Positions 1 through 12,436 of a stretch of DNA of 64,000 nucleotides are shown piece by piece. Origin of the DNA: Epichloe hybrida (lineage: Eukaryota > Ascomycota > Sordariomycetes > Hypocreales > Clavicipitaceae); NCBI GenBank assembly GCA_019022495.1, contig JAFEKR010000024.1, forward strand, positions 682,001 through 746,000. Direction: 5' to 3'. A program made the position numbers and the translations under genes. The first letter of the stretch is position 1; every line of letters starts with the position of its first letter. The notes under the pieces are model-generated. The model did not search any database, was not told the origin of the DNA, and worked only from the letters and a program-made list of their open reading frames with translations.

Positions 1-264
1 AGCCCGAAGAATAGTATCGTCATTGATTATCTATTCTAGGCTATGTTATCTATTATTATAATTAATTAAGTCATTTAAAAAGAGAGGTTAAAAGCTAGAA
101 GTTATAATACATAAAGAGAAAAGAGGTTACGCGTTTATATCCCCACATTCCCTAGCTAATTAACGCGCTAGGTTATAGGTCACGTATAGGGTCCGCGCGT
201 GGCCTAAGCTTTTACTAGGTAATTGCGGCTATAACGCGCAATTAATATTACCTTTATTCTAATA
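1..264 (-). repeat. copia-1 3' LTR, truncated by window edge
   Basis: Matches 3880-4186 and 53500-53807 nearly base for base apart from C/T and G/A differences. It ends at ctaata (RIP version of ctaaca, the LTR terminus seen at 4181-4186). By alignment to copia-4 the window opens at LTR position 44. Confidence 0.9.
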
Positions 265-649
265 CTAAAACTTCTCTCTTTTAATATAATTATTAACACG
301 CGATATTAATCGTAGAAAGAAAAAGAAAAGATAGATTAAGGATATAATTAATAAGGGATATAAGGAAAAGAACTTATAGCCTATCTAAGCATATAGTTAC
401 TAATAAAAAGGGAAATAATAATAATCTCGCTTAGCCTATAAGCTTATATAAGGATAAGTAAGTCCTTTTAAATCCCTTCTTTTCCTTAAAATAACACATA
501 TCCCACACTATAGCGCATATACAACGTCTTCTTCCTCCTTAGTAATACCTTTATCCTCCTACACACTACTATTAATTTCTATAGTCTACTAGGAGGGCCT
601 AGTAGGCTAGTATAAGCGTAGCCACTAGGGATATTAACTACAGGGGTAT

Positions 650-3600
650 AGAGTATAGGGTAGTTACTATCTAGGTAGAAGATATTTACTATTACTTTAT
701 AATTAAAGCTATACTTATCCTTAAGAGTAAACTTAAAGCAATTAAGGCTATTTATATATATTTAGTATTAGTAGTAAATCCTTATCAGCTCCCTAATAGC
801 TTTAATATTAATATTATACCCTAATCTATAGAGAACCTTATGTAAATATTAGATTACTAAATGCCTAAATTAGCGGTGTAATTACTATAGCTTGCCTTCT
901 ATAAGGTAGCTTTAAGCAACTACTTTCTCTTTCTATATAAGTAGTATCTAGGTATACCCCTATTTATATATAATAGGGACTTTAATATTTCCCTGTTATA
1001 GTGTGTTCTTAGAGATATTAAAATTAATCTTTAGATAGTCTATATTATTAAGGGATAAGAGGAATAGAGTGTTTATAGGTATAACCTAAAAGAGAATGTT
1101 TCTAAAGGGAGTAGGTATATTAGCCGCTCTAAGCATAATAATTAGTTCTCCTACGCCGAATCTAACTAATGCCTTCTTCTCTATTAATTTATTAAGCTAT
1201 AATATAGGCATCTAATATTACAAAGTAAGGAATTAAGGGTGTCCTATAGTAAAGAACTTTGCGGTACCTATATTAGGCATAATCCCTTAGAATGTTACAT
1301 AGGAATATTAATCTTCTAACATAAATATTACTAGGGCTTTATTTATAAGTTCCTGCTAGAAGGGGTCTTCTTTACTTAGACTATAATAAGCTGCTTACCT
1401 TATTAGGAATTAAACTATTCTCTTACTATTAATTTAGGTTCCATAAGTAAAGAAGCTTATAGGTACTAGCCTATTTGTATTATTAAGGCTATTATTAAAT
1501 CTAATACTCTTTATATACTAAGCGATTTTATTATTAATAGGGGATTAAGACTTATGTTCTCCTTTATACTATATAAGGAATAAATAATATAAGTTATTAG
1601 TTAGGTCTGTAAGGTAGTAATTCTTAAAGTGTTAAAATACCTTCTTATAGTTCTCTTTAGGGTATTTAGATAACTAGTATCTTTCTTTACTATATATATA
1701 GCACTTACTTATATAGGGATTACCTCCTTTTCCTTATAGTTTTAAGGGGTATTAGGTCTCTTTTCCCTTCCTATTATATCTTTAGTTAGTCTAGAATTAC
1801 TCTAGGGTTATAGCTTTAGTTGGGAACTATTAATAGTTTTTCTTCTCTTCCTTAATAAGTTAAAGGGTTATTCTAACCTATTTATAGAACTCTTATAGTC
1901 TATTTAGCGGGTCTATAATAGCTTCTTTACACTCTAGAATACTATTAGAGGCTTTAATAAGTTAATTCTAAAGTGCCCTTTTAGTTTAGCTTACCTCTAG
2001 GACTACTTATTATAAGATAGCTAGCTTTTCTATAAGTTTATTAAAGTAATTAATTATTAACTTACTTAGGTTATTATTTACTATTCCTTATAGGGAAGAG
2101 TTATTTTACTTTAGTAAATATCTTTACTATATATTCTTAGTCTTAAATTATTCTCTTATATAGCTAATAAGCATAGGGAGATCTTATAGTTAACTAGGTT
2201 TAGAGAGGTAGTTTATATAGTATTATAATACTTTACCCTTAAGTATAATCTTAAAGGTATAGCTAGCTTATTTAGGTTAGATATTAAGTAACTTATACTT
2301 TCTATAGAATATTTAAAGCTTTAATTTAAGGATATTATAGTTATTAGCGCTATAAAGTTATTCTTTAGGATATACCTTAGATAGGTTTATAATCTACTTT
2401 AGTAAAGGTCTCTAAGTCTATAGGGGTTCTCTAAATACTTCCCTTTATATTTATAGAAGGGGTAGTAAGGTCTTTAGGAAGTAAGAGGGTAGCTTTATAA
2501 GTAGTACCCTTAGGGCTTATTATTCTCTCTAACCTTTCTCTTCCTTATATTAAGGAGAAGAAAGTATAGCTCTCTAAGCTATACTAATAAGGGCACTACT
2601 AGCCTTAGGTAGTAAAGGTTACCTTTATTAGTAACTCTCTTACTTAGGGCTATTATTTGTAGTATTTCTAGGGTAATACTACTAACTTATCTTAGGTAAA
2701 GGTATAGGTAAGGGAGTTACCCGCGGATGCTTATAAATAGCATCCTTAGGTAGCCTTAATTCTAGGTTAATTAACCTTCCTAGGGGAGATTAGCTTAGCT
2801 TTCCTAGAGGAGTCTAGCTTATTAATCCTTTTAATAGTGATTGTACTAATAGGCAAGGTAAAGGGGTAGGTTATTAGGTTCTAATATTACTATTATCTAG
2901 TAAATCATAGAAAAACTCTTTATTCTATAGGTTCTTTTAGAAGCCTATATACTTCTTCCTAGCCTCTTTAATTTCTTTAAGAGTATAAAATTAGAATTCT
3001 TCTTAGTTTACTACTTCTTTAAGGTTATTTACTATCTTAGTGCCTCTTCTAATAGTTATATACACTTTATTATAAAGGAGATAGTCTTAAAGTCTATTCT
3101 AGGAAAGGTCTCTCCCTTCTACGAACTTATCCCTTAACTATTTATAAAAGTTATTACTAAATTTAGAGAATAGTGTTCTTCTAAATAATCCTTATTCCCT
3201 ATATTATTTGGTTTTTATAAGGATATAGAGACTGATTTCCTTAGGTGTTATTATCTCTTTATACTTAGAACTTCCTATCTATTAAAGTAGTTCTTCTATA
3301 ATATGTTATTAGAGTCTTATGGAGATATAGGGGTATAGGTTAGTGTAAATAGAGGCTTTTCCTTTATTAAGGTATTTACTACTATCTCTGGTTTTAATAC
3401 CTTCTATAGCATTATTATAACTATTGCTCTCACTAGGAACTCTAAATTAACTAGAGGTCCCAGATAGTCTAGCTATATCTAATATTCTAACTAACTAAGG
3501 GAAGTAAATCTTATAATATAAGGAGATAAGGGGTATAACTATAATTATATAATATGTTTTAGATATAAAGGATCGCAAGGCAAGGCAGTTAACTTTAAAT

Positions 3601-3840
3601 ACATAATAAAACGTATAACAAAGAAAGATAAGGGGATAGCTTAGCTACTAGTATTAAACCTTTCTTTATTATTTTAAAATCCATATAAATATAGATATTA
3701 ATACTAAAGTAAGAAGAGAGCTATATTATACCTTTCTATTAGTATAACTTATTATTAAACATAGCCCTCCTATTCCATAGGGCAAGTTATTATTAGATAA
3801 GCTACCTCTTTTAATTAACCTTACTAATCTATGGTTTTTA
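650..3840 (-). pseudogene. copia-1 gag / protease / N-terminal integrase relic
   Basis: This is the internal part of copia-1 that survives the deletion. Positions ~660-2190 align with copia-4 56,755-58,283; positions ~2190-3840 are the 5' coding part (gag side) that copia-4 has lost, so this is the only copy of that portion in the window. No frame stays open: stops are frequent on both strands. The assignment to gag and the N-terminal side of pol rests on position between the 5' LTR (right) and the integrase region, not on a recognised gag motif. Family homology is secure, exact gene limits are not. Confidence 0.6.
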
Positions 3841-3879
3841 AAGACTACATGGTTATCTGTGAAAGTAACCACTAATTAG

Positions 3880-4186
3880 TTTTAGATTCACAGGGTATTA
3901 AATTTAATGTATTACAGTTATAAGCCTGAAGAATAGTATTGTCATTGATTATCTATTCTAGGCTGCGTTATCTATTATTATAATAAATTAAGTTATTCAA
4001 AAAGAGAGGTTAAAAGCTAGAAGTTATAATATATAAAGGGAAAAGGGGTTATGTGTTTATATCCTTATATTTCCTAGCTAATTAACGCGCTAGGTTATAG
4101 GTCACGTGTGGGGTCCGCGCGTGGCCTAAGCTTTTGCTAGGTAATTGCGGCTGCGACGCGCGATTGATATCACCTTTATTCTAACA
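3880..4186 (-). repeat. copia-1 5' LTR (307 bp)
   Basis: Full-length LTR on the minus strand, beginning tgttagaat and ending with the RIP form of tgaatccaaca. It matches 53500-53807 (308 bp). Just inside it, on the minus strand, sits ctaattagtggtta, also found directly after the 5' LTRs of copia-2 and copia-3 (candidate primer-binding region). Confidence 0.9.
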
Positions 4187-5879
4187 GAATTCTCTTACTT
4201 AATAAAAGATAAATAAATAAAAGAAAACTATATTCTATACTTTAGACTATATCTAGCCTAGTTAAAAAACTACCTTATCTTAAAAAAAAAGTAAAATACT
4301 ACTAAAGTAAAATATTTTAAGTAACTCTCTTACTTTATTCCTTATTCCTTAAGTAAAAGCTTAACCTAGCCTTAGGAGAGAACTAGTATAGCCTTAAAGC
4401 TAAGAATTATAGTAAGTAAGAAAAAAGAAAGACTTATAAATATAAAGTAAAGTATTAAATAACTAAGATTAGGAAGTATTAGATAGTATATAAAGTAACT
4501 TAAAGCTAGATTAGAACTAGTATAAGATAGTAAAGATTAATAAACTCTTTAATTAATATAATAATATTATAAGTTCTTTTCTAGAATATAAATAAGAAAA
4601 ATAAACTAGTATATATAATACTTTATTACTAAACTAATATAAATATAATAATAATCTAAGAATAGGAATATATAAGAAACCTATAGCCCCTAGTACTAGG
4701 CTTTACCTAGTTTTACCTTATATACTATAATAGGTATAATATAGTATATATAAATAAGAAATATAAAATAAAGTTATAGTTAGCCTAAGGAAAACCTAAT
4801 TAGTTACTTATAGAACTATAAGGAGTTAATATATATTACCTTTATTTAAAGAGATATAGTAATAACTAGAATATACTTATTTATATAATTAATATAAAAA
4901 AGCCCTAGAATTAAAGTGTTTTTATTAGTAACTTTAACTAAAAGCACTCTCTCTAGGATAAACTAAATAAGAAAACTAATAAAGTAAACAAACTACTAGA
5001 GTTTATAAACTAGTAAAGGCTTAGACTTATTATACCTTAAGGTAAACCTATAAGATAATATAAAAATAATAAAAATAATACTATTAACTTAGTGTAAGCT
5101 ATACTAAATATTAAAGTTTATTATAATAGCGCTAAGGACCTCCCTAGTTTTAACTATATTCTATAGCTAATTAGTATCTTTAATAGATAATAGGAAGCTA
5201 CCCTCTAAGTCCTTAAATATATATAGGAAGCTATTAATTAACTATATATAAAGGTAAAGGCTAAGGTTATACTCTAACCTAAAAATATACTAAACCCTTA
5301 TAATAAAGAGAGAATAAATAACTATATAACCTAGCTTATTATAAGCCTAAAATAGATTATAAATAAGGTAGTCCTAAAGAAAGCCTAAGAACTCCTTAGC
5401 TTAAAGATATAGTAATTAGGGAAAGCTAAAGAGTTAGTTAGTAAAGCAAGATAAGCTAAAAGATAATAAAGATACTAAAGAACTAATATAAACTAGTAAG
5501 CCTATACTAAGGTAAATAAGGACTAAGAATATATAGTTAAGGAAAAGAAAAAATATATAGAGGAATACCTTATAAAAGGCTAATATAGAGAAGTATAAAA
5601 GCTTAAGAGATAAGCCTAGCTTTAAAGCTAGGCCCCCCTAGAGCTTCTTAGACTTCCTAAGCTAAAGAGAAGTAAAAATAACCTTAATTTAGCTACTATA
5701 TATAATAATAAGGCTAGTATGCTTATATAAAGATTCTTTCTTAAACTAATAGTAAACCTCTTATATATACTTAATCTCTTATTTCTAAAACTAAAAAATA
5801 TACTATTACTAAATAAAGAATAAATTAAATAAGAAAATATTACTAATATCTTAGTAAATATAGCTAGCTAGAAGATATA
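4187..5879 (+). mobile_element. LINE-A, left part: Tad1-like non-LTR element (ORF1 tail and endonuclease region)
   Basis: Plus-strand copy of the LINE family seen in full at 5880-12436. Positions ~4220-4420 match the reverse complement of ~11,080-11,240 (ORF1), and ~4980-5250 match the reverse complement of ~10,290-10,470 (endonuclease). It is cut on the left by copia-1, with bases gaatt directly after the LTR. It is interrupted on the right by LINE-B: tagctagaagatata at 5865-5879 recurs at 12437-12451, and joining the two flanks restores the uninterrupted family sequence. RIP is much heavier than in LINE-B and no reading frame survives. Confidence 0.88.
4230..5864 (+). pseudogene. LINE-A ORF1 C-terminus and APE-type endonuclease relic
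   Basis: Alignment to the better preserved LINE-B translation places the end of ORF1 (a Gln- and Lys-rich stretch after the zinc-knuckle region) at ~4230-4550 and an AP-endonuclease-like domain at ~4580-5400. In LINE-B this domain shows the motifs GNFN (normally GDFN), KLLEFID and STINLV. Here most Gln and Trp codons are stops. The relic is not coding. Confidence 0.75.
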
Positions 5880-7780
5880 TATATATTATTTACGCTAGCT
5901 AGCTCTATAGATGGCTATTACTAGTACTCCTACTACTAAGTCAAAAGGGAAAACCCTATACTAGGAAGAAAAACCCCCTTGCGTCTATGTACAGGCCGGC
6001 GCTAGCCCTGTGATAGGTCTGCGCCGCTTAGTATGTTTCCTATTATAGGTGTTTATTACTAGCTTATACTAGCCTTATCCTATTAAAAAGAAAAAAGAAA
6101 GGAAAAATATATAGAATAAGCCCCTTTTAGTCCTATTCTAGTGTAATAACACATCTATCCTAAGTCTCTTTGCTTTAGGCTAGGGTAGAGTGAATCTAGA
6201 TTTGTAGTGTTAATTCACTTCTTGTTCACTTTTACGCTAACTCTTCTATAGCCTTACTTTTTAGCTATCTCTAGCTTACCTTTGCCTTATACGTTTAGTA
6301 AAGTCTAAGCACCTAGTTTTATTTAATTAGCATAGGGGGAGGGTAATTACAGCCCTAGACTAGTATAGTCCTAGGATGAGATCGCTTATGTGTTATTAGA
6401 TTTGTTAATCGCGTTATGCTTTGTTTTTAAGTAAGTTATTTAAATTATCCCCCCCCCCCCCCTCTATAAGTATAAAAGAGAGCTCTCCCCCCCTTAGGGT
6501 CCTAGTCTCTTTCTTCTCTTTATATTAAACTTCCTATAGGTTCTTCTTTTCTTTCTAGCTATTTAAGGCTATCCTAGGCTAGGGTTAGGTTATTTGCTAA
6601 TGTTTACTATAGATTTAGAATAAATCTAGTATAATAGTGCTAGAAGCTATGAGTACTTTAGTGTTACTACTTGTCTAACTCTAATTCGCCTAGGAATCCT
6701 GTAAGTATAAGGACTTCCTAAGGAAGTCTATAACTAAGAAGCAATACACATAGGTGATAGAAAAGGGTCTGTCTATAAGTTATATTTACCTCTATTCTAG
6801 GCCTAGTCTACTGCTAATTTACCTTAGCTTAGTGTACTAAGAGAAGTCTAATGCGTATCCTATAAGTCTTATTTAATTTAGGACCTTAGGCATTAGTGCT
6901 ATCTTATTATTAGTAGGTTAGCCCTGCTCTGGCTTAGTAATAGGGCTAACTCGCTAGATAGGGGTAGCTACTAATGTGTGTTTTAACTATTAGGTTTAGA
7001 ACTATTAATACTACTAGGTAATAATTACCTCTGTTTTAGCTTAGTTCTATATCTAATTTGCTATATAGCTAAATATATCTAGTAACTAGAATAAGCACTA
7101 GTAGTTAGTTAAGACCTAGGCTTCTATAGCTAATAGGGGTGAGGTAAGTCTGCTCTAGCCTAGTGGTGGGTCTATTCTAGCTCTAATGTTCTCCTTAATA
7201 GACTCTAGAAGGCTTCTAGGACTAGGTTAAGAAGCTTTATACTAGTAATTAGGCAAAGAAGAAATAAAGCGCCTTAGTAGCGGGCCTAGACTAGGCTAGT
7301 TTCTCTAAGGAATAGCATACTAAGCTTATCTTTTAGCTTACATGCCTTAACGCGTATGTAGCAAAGACAAACTATCTCCTGCTTACTATTATCCCTATAA
7401 AGAGTTATAACTAGGTGGCTATAGGTGTAACCCCTCTCCTAGAGGAGGAATAAGGTAGTAGCTTAATTTTAGTTTAGAGTAAGGGCAGTAGTAGGCTAGT
7501 AGGACTTATAATACCTAGAGTTTATAGTTAAAATTAATCTAATAATAGTTCTAGACCTGAATGTTCTCTATTATAATTATGAATTATGAAATTAGTCCCT
7601 CCCCTAGCCTACCTCTATGCCTATACTATTTGTTCCATCCCCTATGCTAGATTTATAATCAGGAGGTTTTCTGTTTGTTAATAAAGTTAGCCTAGGTCTA
7701 GAGGTATTCCGAGCTATCTTATAGCTAGCTCCTATGCTAACAAGTAATATTAGAGTTATCTTATGCTAAGGAACCATTTA
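5880..7780 (-). other. LINE-B 3' region, mostly unassigned
   Basis: About 1.9 kb between the C-terminal zinc-finger end of ORF2 and the 3' tail. It contains a 14-base poly-C run at ~6450-6463 (poly-G on the element's sense strand). I could not recognise a domain here. It is either an unusually long 3' UTR or a further ORF2 domain too eroded to name. LINE-A does not cover it because gypsy-1 cuts it off at 14176. Confidence 0.5.
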
Positions 7781-7819
7781 GCTAAATATTTTGCTTTTTA
7801 AGGTTTATTTAGGGCTAGC

Positions 7820-10800
7820 CTTGCCTCCTATGTGTTAGCGGGCTATTGCTACCAAGGTTGCCTGTGGTTATATTTGCTATAATTAACTAGTACGTGGTAT
7901 TAGTCTTTTATAGCTTGACTATAGCTACATAGGGGCGAAACCACCCTAGGAACCTTTCTTTAGAATAGGAACTTATTTAGGCCTATCTTTCCTATGCGTA
8001 ATTAGATGATTATTAAAGAGACATGCTTGTCCATGTTAGTATGGAATTCCTAGATTTCCTTTAGGTTATAGGAGGGTGGTTAGTCTTTAGTTAGTTCTCT
8101 AATGTGTTTACTCTAGGCTAGCCTTTCCTTATTATACTAGTCCTCCTAATATTTCTTCTATTCCTTATCTATATTTATATCTAGCTTATTATTAATAGGT
8201 AGGGGTCTTCTCCTATGGTGTAGTACCGTTATAACCGAGTTGGCTATAGCTTAGATTATCCTTACTATCCCGCTATTAATAATTCTATCTTTAAACCTTT
8301 GCTTTATCTTATTTAGGTAGAGGTTAAGGGGGGGGACGTAAGTCTTAACCTCTAGTTATACAATAGGTGTAGCCTTAAATGCCCCTATAATGATCCGGAG
8401 GTAGGCTAATTAATTTACTATAAAGCTTTTTACTACTTCTCTTAGCTTTTCTCCCTTCTTAGTAAGGGTGTAGTAGGCGCTTGCTTTATAGGTAAGGATA
8501 GGCTAGACTACCTATGTATATAGAAGTCTAGTATCTCTAAAGCTATATTCCTAGGCTAATACTACTAGCTTAGAGAGTGTAAGCTACTGCTAGGCTAGCT
8601 TGCCCTTAAGGATATTTCTATAGGTACTCTAGTTAAGTTTTCTATTAACTTATACTCCTAGGAATTTATATAATTCCATAGGCGCTATCTCCTTTACTCT
8701 AAGTTAGACTCTAGCCTAGGGAGGTCTATAGGACTTACTAAAGTGTATAAGTTTAGTTTTAGCTAGGTTAAACTTAACTCCTACTTACTTTACTTATTTC
8801 TTATAGATCTTCTATATGGCCTCTAGTCTTCTCTAGGTCTATACTATATTCTTACTAAAGGCTACTATATTTATATTATCCGCAAATCCTATAGCTACTA
8901 TGCCTAGAATAGCCTAGAGGTAAATATAAAGCTTCGCTAAGTAAAGTAAGAAGAGGATTAGGGAGAGGGGTAAACCCTATATGGTGCTAGCCTTAATTAT
9001 AAATAGTCTAGAGAGTCCTTTATTAAAGCTAAGCTAGCTTATTCTATCTGCAAGGAAGCTTTATATTACTACTATTAGCTATTATAGGACTCCTATCTTT
9101 ATAAGTAAGTATATTAGGTATAGGTGGCTAACTCTATTAAACGCTAAAGATATATCTATTTACGCTAGTAAGGTAATACTACCCTTACCCTAGGCCTCCC
9201 TAACGCATTTAATAAGGACTCTTATTGCGGTTTCTATTAATTTATTTATCCTATTACCTATCTAGAGTTTAGGGAGTAGCCCCTTTACCTTAGTAAAGGC
9301 TATAAGTTACTTTACTATTACTACTTCTATAATCTTTCCTACTATATTAAGTAGTAAGATTAGTCTCTATGTGTTAGCTCTCCTTATTTCCTTAGTAGTT
9401 TTACTAGGTTTCCTAATTACTACTACCCTTATGGTTTAGAAGTAAGCTAGGAAGTATCCTATTTCTAGGACTATATTTAGGAGCCTAGCTATAGCATCTT
9501 TAGCTAGGTTATTACAGGCTTTAATAAGGCCCGCTAGGAGTTTATTATCCCCTAGTGCCTTCTAACTAGCTATGTTTACTAGGATATTATTAATTTTCTC
9601 TTACTTAAATCATTCTTCGTCTAGTAATAGTGCGTTTTCTAGCTCTAGGAAGGAGAGGTCTAGTATATATAAGAGGTCTGCCGTTAGCTTAGGGAAGAAT
9701 CTTTATGCTAGTACGCTAGCCTTATTATTGTGTGTAGTAGCTAGGTTAGGGTTATTTTCGCTTCTTTCTAGCTTAGGGAGTCTAGGGAGCTCTAGGGGGG
9801 CCTAGCTTTAAAGCTAGGCCTATCTCTTAAGCCTCTAGACCCCTCTGTCTTTTTTCTATGTGTTAGCCTTTTATAATGCGTCCCTCTATGCGTTTCTTTT
9901 CTCTTCCCTTATAATGCATTCTTAGTCCTTATCTGCCTTAGTATAGGCTTGCTAGTTTGTATTAGTCCTCTAGCGTCTTTATTATCTCTTAGCTTGCCTT
10001 ACTTTACTAACTAACTCTTAGGCTTTCCTTAACTACTATGCCTCTAAGCTAGGGAGTCCCTAGGCCTTCTTTAGGACTACCTTATCTGTGATTTATTATA
10101 GGCTTATAATAAGCCATATTATGTAGTTATTTATTCCCTCTTTATCACATAGGTCTAGCGTGTTCTTAGGCTAGAGTCTAATCGCAGCCTCTGCCTTTGT
10201 GTGTAGTTAGTTTATAGCTCCCTATATATATCTAAGGACCTAGGGGATAGCTTCCTGCTATTTGTTAAAGATACTAATTAGTTGTGGGATATAGTTGGAT
10301 TTAGGAATGTCTTTAGTGCCTTTATAATAGACTCTAATATCTAGCGTAGCTTATACTAGATTAATAGTGCTATCTCTATTATCTTTATGTTATCTTATAG
10401 GCTTGCCCTAGGGTATGATAAGTCTAAGCCTTTACTAGTCTATGAACTCTAGTAGTTTGTCTGCTCTATTGGTTTTCCTATCTAGCTTATCCTAGAGGGG
10501 GTGCTTTTAGTTAAAGTTGCCTATAAATACGCTTTAGTTATAGGGCTTCTCTAGGTTAATTATGCGAATAGGGGTATTCTAGTTATTACTATATCTCTCT
10601 AAGTAGAGAGAGTAAATATTAACTCCTTATAGCTCTACTAGTGACTAGTTAGTCCCTCCCTAGGCTAACCACGACCCTGCTCTGTGTTTCTTATTTATAT
10701 ATACTATGTTATATCCGTTATAATATGTAAGTTAGAACTAGGTAAGGCCTAGTGCTAGGGGCCATGGGTTTCTTATGTGTTTCTATTCTTAGATTATGAT

Positions 10801-10930
10801 TATGTCTATGTTAGTCTAGTAATAGAGCGCTATATATACTAGTTTATTCTTCTTGTTTATATTCTAGAAAAGGACTTATAATATTATTATGTTAATTAGG
10901 GGGGTTGTTAGTTACTGCTATCTTATGCTA
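7820..10930 (-). pseudogene. LINE-B ORF2: endonuclease, reverse transcriptase, C-terminal CCHC
   Basis: Translating the minus strand gives, in order, an APE-type endonuclease (~9,950-10,880: motifs IGNFN, ADKLLEFID, STINLV), then reverse transcriptase (~8,200-9,560). In the RT, ITLLA*IDISLAFNRVSHLY (normally VDISGAFDRVSH) lies at ~9,130-9,210, GLPLSLILFLLYLAKLY at ~8,930-8,990 and the active-site box GFADN (normally FADD) at ~8,875-8,890. The C-terminus (~7,850-8,050) has GKIGLNKFLF followed by CSYSQA..DQYHVLVN, a damaged CSCGQ..HVL..C zinc motif typical of Tad/I-type LINEs. Stops and the D-to-N change in the catalytic pair show it is dead. All changes seen fit G-to-A/C-to-T. Boundaries are approximate because no frame is intact. 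Confidence 0.85.
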
Positions 10931-10949
10931 GCTTTGTTCTGGCTCTGAG

Positions 10950-12400
10950 TTGCTCTATATACTATCTAATACTTCCTAATCTTAGTTATTTAGCGCTTTG
11001 TTCTATATTTATAAGGCATTCTCTCTTTTTACTTACTATAATAATAGGTTTTACTACTATACTAGGTCTCTTGTAGGGTGTGGTTAAGCCTTTACTTAGG
11101 AAGCGGGTAGTAAAGTAGGAGGGCTATTTAAGATATCCTACTTTAGTAGTGTTTTACTTCTCTTTTAGGATAGGATAGTCCCTTAACTAGGCTAGGTATA
11201 GTCTGGAGTATAGGATATAGTTCTCTTTTACTTATTTATCTTTTACTAGGTAGGAGGACTTCCTATCCTTATAATAGCTAGCTCTGTACCTACTATACCT
11301 TAGTGCTACCTTGTAAAACTTAGCTATATAGCTAGTTTAGAAGTAATTATAGCACTATTAGGGTTATAGGGTTTTATTATATAGTTTAGTTTAGAAAAGC
11401 TTTACTTTAAAGACTATACTATCTTAGCATATCTTATTAGTATCTTTTACTTTAGCTAGGCCTAGTATTAGAGTGGTTCTTTAGGCGCCTTTGCCCTAGG
11501 GTTATCTTACTATTACCTTTACTATGTTTACCTTATTAGCCTTTCTAATTTCTGTTACTAGGTTCTTAAGAGAGGTGTGTTTAGTTAGGAATCCTTTAAT
11601 AATAACACTAAGTATATAATAGTAAAGGGTTACCTCTAGCCCGAATGCTTTAGTAATCTATTTTTAGTCTTCTCTGTGTTAGGTAGCGTTTCCTTTGAAG
11701 GTAATAATTGTGTCCCTACTAGGGAGTCTTCTAGCTACTACTGCTATGGTCTAGCCTATGGCTCTGTTTACTACTATTACTATGTCTTCCGCGCCCCTAG
11801 ACTAAAGCGATTCCTAGATAGTGTTCCCTTTAATAAGTACCTCTTAGTCCTGTTTACTAGGGATCTAGAGGGAGGGAGGTAAGTTATTTATTTATTTAGG
11901 GGCTGGGCTAGTGGTAATACTTACCTAGGTTAGAGTGTTACTTCCTTTAGCTCCTTCTTTAATAGCCTTTTTAAGGGCTTATTTAAGGGCTTCTTTAGTG
12001 GTGTGGATGTTACTATTATTATGGTTTGTTACCTTTACTTTAGCTTAGGCGTGGTCTGCTACCTGTCTGGCAATGGCTTTAGTAATGCGCTACACCTAAG
12101 TAACTTTATTACTAGGGATAAGGCTTATGATTTTATTATAGTATTTTATATTATCTAGATATTTAAATTAGTTCTAGTCTATTATAGGGTTATTCTTACT
12201 ACTCTAAACGTTAAACTATTCCATTCCTACATTTAGGTAGTAGTAGCTCTATGCTAGCCCCCTTTCTCCTAAGTTAATTACTATTAGCACGTCCGCACTC
12301 CCGCTACTAGCTCTATTATAATATAATATCATAGGGGGGGGTAAACGGAGGCGAGGAATTTAAATATTAATATGGTTTGTATTTTAGAGGCGATTCCGGA
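10950..12400 (-). pseudogene. LINE-B ORF1 (gag-like, zinc-knuckle remnants)
   Basis: The 5' open reading frame of Tad-type LINEs encodes an RNA-binding gag-like protein with CCHC knuckles. At ~11,240-11,330 the minus strand reads IAKFYKVALRYSRYRASYYK, which looks like a CX2CX4HX4C knuckle pair with Cys changed to Tyr (TGC/TGT to TAC/TAT), the change RIP makes. Downstream (~10,950-11,170) is a Gln/Lys-rich tail leading into ORF2. The start near the 5' end at 12436 cannot be fixed from the sequence. A 68-codon open stretch on the opposite strand at 11,676-11,882 is incidental. Confidence 0.65.
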
Positions 12401-12436
12401 CCTTTAGAGCGGTGCGGAAGTTTTTGCGATGATGTT

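Larger units (their letters stand above)
1..4186 (-). mobile_element. copia-1: RIP-damaged, internally deleted Ty1/copia LTR retrotransposon
   Basis: Two copies of the same LTR bound the element (1-264, cut by the window edge, and 3880-4186). The family is shared with copia-4 at 53500-58283, whose minus-strand translation shows copia integrase, reverse transcriptase and RNase H, so this copy also reads on the minus strand with its 5' LTR on the right. The first 43 bp of the left LTR lie outside the window. Compared with copia-4, about 2.55 kb is missing at position ~650 (copia-4 54186 to ~56738), removing most of the integrase, all of the RT and RNase H. Bases next to the left LTR (267-282) read on the minus strand as a purine tract (AAAAGAGAGAAG), the expected polypurine primer. 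The body is full of TAA/TAG stops typical of RIP. It could not move without help. Confidence 0.88.
5880..12436 (-). mobile_element. LINE-B: near full-length Tad1-like non-LTR retrotransposon
   Basis: A ~6.56-kb element in minus orientation, flanked by a perfect 15-bp TSD (tagctagaagatata, 5865-5879 and 12437-12451). In order on the minus strand: ORF1 with zinc-knuckle remnants, APE endonuclease, reverse transcriptase, and a C-terminal Cys/His motif. The 3' end at ~5880 is an AT-dinucleotide-rich tail with no inverted repeats or LTRs, as expected for target-primed insertion. It is inserted head-to-tail opposite to an older copy of its own family. RIP is light compared with LINE-A: CpA/TpG remain common and long stretches translate well, but in-frame stops (Gln to TAG/TAA, Trp to TAG) show it has been hit. 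Length is in the normal range for the Tad clade. Confidence 0.92.

Noticed and set aside
9572..9805. 77-codon Ser-rich open frame on the plus strand
   Set aside because: It is antisense to the LINE-B ORF2 between endonuclease and RT; the coding signal is on the minus strand.
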